From Pedobacter zeae (GTDB lineage Bacteria > Bacteroidota > Bacteroidia > Sphingobacteriales > Sphingobacteriaceae): DNA of 64,000 nucleotides. The stretch covers positions 806,001 through 870,000 of the forward strand of contig NZ_JACIEF010000002.1 in the NCBI RefSeq assembly GCF_014196715.1. Direction: 5' to 3'. Shown one piece after another: positions 62,849 to 64,000 of this stretch. The position numbers and the translations under genes are program-made. Within the stretch, counting starts at the first letter, position 1; the number at the start of each line of letters is the position of its first letter. The notes below the pieces were generated by a model. The model was not told the DNA's origin and ran no database searches. It saw only the letters and a program-made list of their open reading frames with translations.

Positions 62849-63734
62849 AGTTCATATTTATTAAGTATGATCAACTAAATACTTTACGCCCTTTCGTTTC
62901 AGTAACCGTTTTGCTGTTGATTGAGGTATTCCATTATTCTAAACTTTAGGTTAGGTGCGATCTTGATGTCTTTGATTTTCTAAAGGCTAATTCGCCTTTA
63001 ATTTATTATTTAAATGGCTGCAATGGTTTAGCCTAAACTACGCTTATGACCAAAAATTCCCTTTTTTCAACCAGCTTAACCAAATGGATTGTGGGCCTAC
63101 CTGCCTGAAAATGATTTCAAAATATTATGAAAAGAATTTCAGTTCCCCGGCAAACAAATCTTTTTAAATTCAAACATTAATGCTTTTTCTGGCAGATAAA
63201 AGCACTTTTTAGGGTGCTTAAACAAACTGGGCATAAATTTAAACAATCGTGCTATTGTTAAAATCAGAGTTGCCTTAGCTTCGAATAACTAAAAACAACC
63301 AGTACCATTATCTTTTTCCTGCCCAAGAGTTAACGTAGGTAATGTTAACACTTACCTTACAAAGCCAGTACCATCGCTACACCAGGTAGGGCGGCGTGCC
63401 GGGCGGATACTAAATGCAGGGAGTTAAAAAAGATGGTCTTAGTTGTAATAGAGCTAACCAAATGTGAACCAAATTGAACCAACGCTGATGAAAGCACCCT
63501 AGTTGCCGCGAATTTATTTAATGCCGTTGCAGGTTGACAGGTTCAGCCAGCACCGGAAACTATTCTTAACCAAAAATAAACCGAATCTTATGACGAAAAA
63601 TTACTACCACTTTGAAGAGGGGCTAATCCGCTCTTTATTAACCAAAACAACCAAAAAAAATGTTTTTAACAATCCTGCCTAATCAGCACGGTATATAATT
63701 ATCCAATTCTATTTCTCTTAAATGATTTTAAATA
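62849..63734. other. Long intergenic region upstream of the SusC-like gene
   Basis: 886 bp with no intact gene. It contains a degraded C39 peptidase fragment (63046-63167). The last 350 bp have AACCAAA-type repeats (AACCAAATGTGAACCAAATT) and probably hold the promoter of the SusC-like gene. I see no clear TAnnTTTG box. Confidence 0.6.
63046..63167 (+). pseudogene. Degraded N-terminal fragment of a C39-peptidase ABC exporter
   Basis: From 63072 the frame reads QLNQMDCGPTCLKMISKYYE, the active-site start of a C39 peptidase domain (Cys in DCGPTCL), as found at the N-terminus of bacteriocin-type ABC exporters. It stops after 31 codons. The upstream ATG (63046) is in a different frame, with MTK then broken by extra bases. 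The His of the active site and the rest of the transporter are missing. It is a clear relic. Confidence 0.7.
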
Positions 63735-64000
63735 ATGGAAAAAATAACCAAGATGGGTAATGTTGCGCGCTCCGGAATTTGGGGCATCAGGCAGGTATTA
63801 CTCGTGATGTATTTAACACTGATGGTTTCCGTTCTGTTGATTGATACAGCTACGGCCCAACAGCGGCGAAAGATAACCGGGACAGTAGTTGATGAACAAA
63901 AACAGATCATAGTAGGGGCTACTATTCTTGTAAAAGGTACCAGTGTTAAAGCACAAAGTGGCACAAATGGCGAATTTGCCATAGAGGTGCCCGCCGACCA
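63735..64000 (+). CDS. SusC/RagA-family TonB-linked outer-membrane protein (partial)
   Basis: The first 88 residues of a protein that runs off the right edge. A long N-terminal signal (up to TATAQQ at about 43) is followed by the carboxypeptidase-regulatory-like domain ITGTVVDEQKQIIVGATILV, then KGTSVKAQSGTNGEFAIEV. This start is typical of SusC/RagA receptors. The SusD partner, if present, would lie to the right. Confidence 0.87.
   Translation, partial: MEKITKMGNVARSGIWGIRQVLLVMYLTLMVSVLLIDTATAQQRRKITGTVVDEQKQIIVGATILVKGTSVKAQSGTNGEFAIEVPAD

Overview
The window reads as chromosomal DNA of a Bacteroidota bacterium, most likely family Sphingobacteriaceae (Pedobacter-like). This rests on gene content: a CHU_C-type gliding/T9SS C-terminal domain, a BatA-domain protein, DUF4199, a GH3 family protein, a SusC-type receptor, a fused HisB and a fused HisIE. 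It is also supported by Bacteroidota promoters of the TTTG / TAnnTTTG type. Species assignment is inference; no database search was possible.

Layout. 1-7.7 kb holds a partial ftsE, a secreted CHU_C protein, a LuxC-like acyl-CoA reductase divergent from a ferredoxin, a P-loop protein, a universal stress protein, an NlpC/P60 hydrolase, a zinc-ribbon protein and a WD40 protein. 7.7-15.8 kb is a complete histidine operon on the minus strand (hisG-D-C-B-H-A-F-IE). It is preceded by a promoter, a short His-rich leader peptide and hairpins that look like a ribosome-stalling attenuator; several gene junctions carry dispersed repeats and one carries an extra small membrane gene. 15.8-32.2 kb is mostly plus strand: an L,D-transpeptidase lipoprotein, a BatA protein overlapping a dihydroorotase-like protein that lacks its metal ligands, a zeta-toxin-like kinase with a 55-aa partner between two copies of one hairpin, glycosyltransferases, GH3, dxr, rseP and an HscB-like co-chaperone.

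A tRNA-Leu(CAA) at 32.27 kb marks the edge of an accessory block (32.35-38.1 kb). It contains the C-terminal remnant of a serine recombinase, a Cys-rich membrane protein, a PLD-like nuclease, uncharacterised genes and a frameshifted PD-(D/E)XK-like nuclease.

38.5-61.5 kb is the most striking part. Four sigma-54-type AAA+ activators (two with receiver domains, two with GAF-like sensors) and two TPR/HisKA_2 sensor kinases surround a tightly packed 13-gene plus-strand run (48.1-59.6 kb). That run encodes an isochorismatase-like hydrolase, an alginate-export-type porin, a secreted M17 N-terminal domain, a YtcJ-like amidohydrolase, DoxX, Dps, YoaK, a sensor kinase, two GNAT proteins, a ring-cleaving dioxygenase, a carboxylesterase and a TMEM175-like channel. 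A near-consensus -24/-12 promoter lies before a separate chloroperoxidase-like hydrolase, and a shared dyad motif occurs upstream of the regulators. I interpret the block as one sigma-54-controlled stress or detoxification regulon.

The right end carries a TlpA-like thioredoxin, a degraded C39-peptidase fragment and the start of a SusC/RagA receptor. REP-like palindromes and pyrimidine-rich telomere-like repeats are scattered through the intergenic DNA from 7 to 32 kb.
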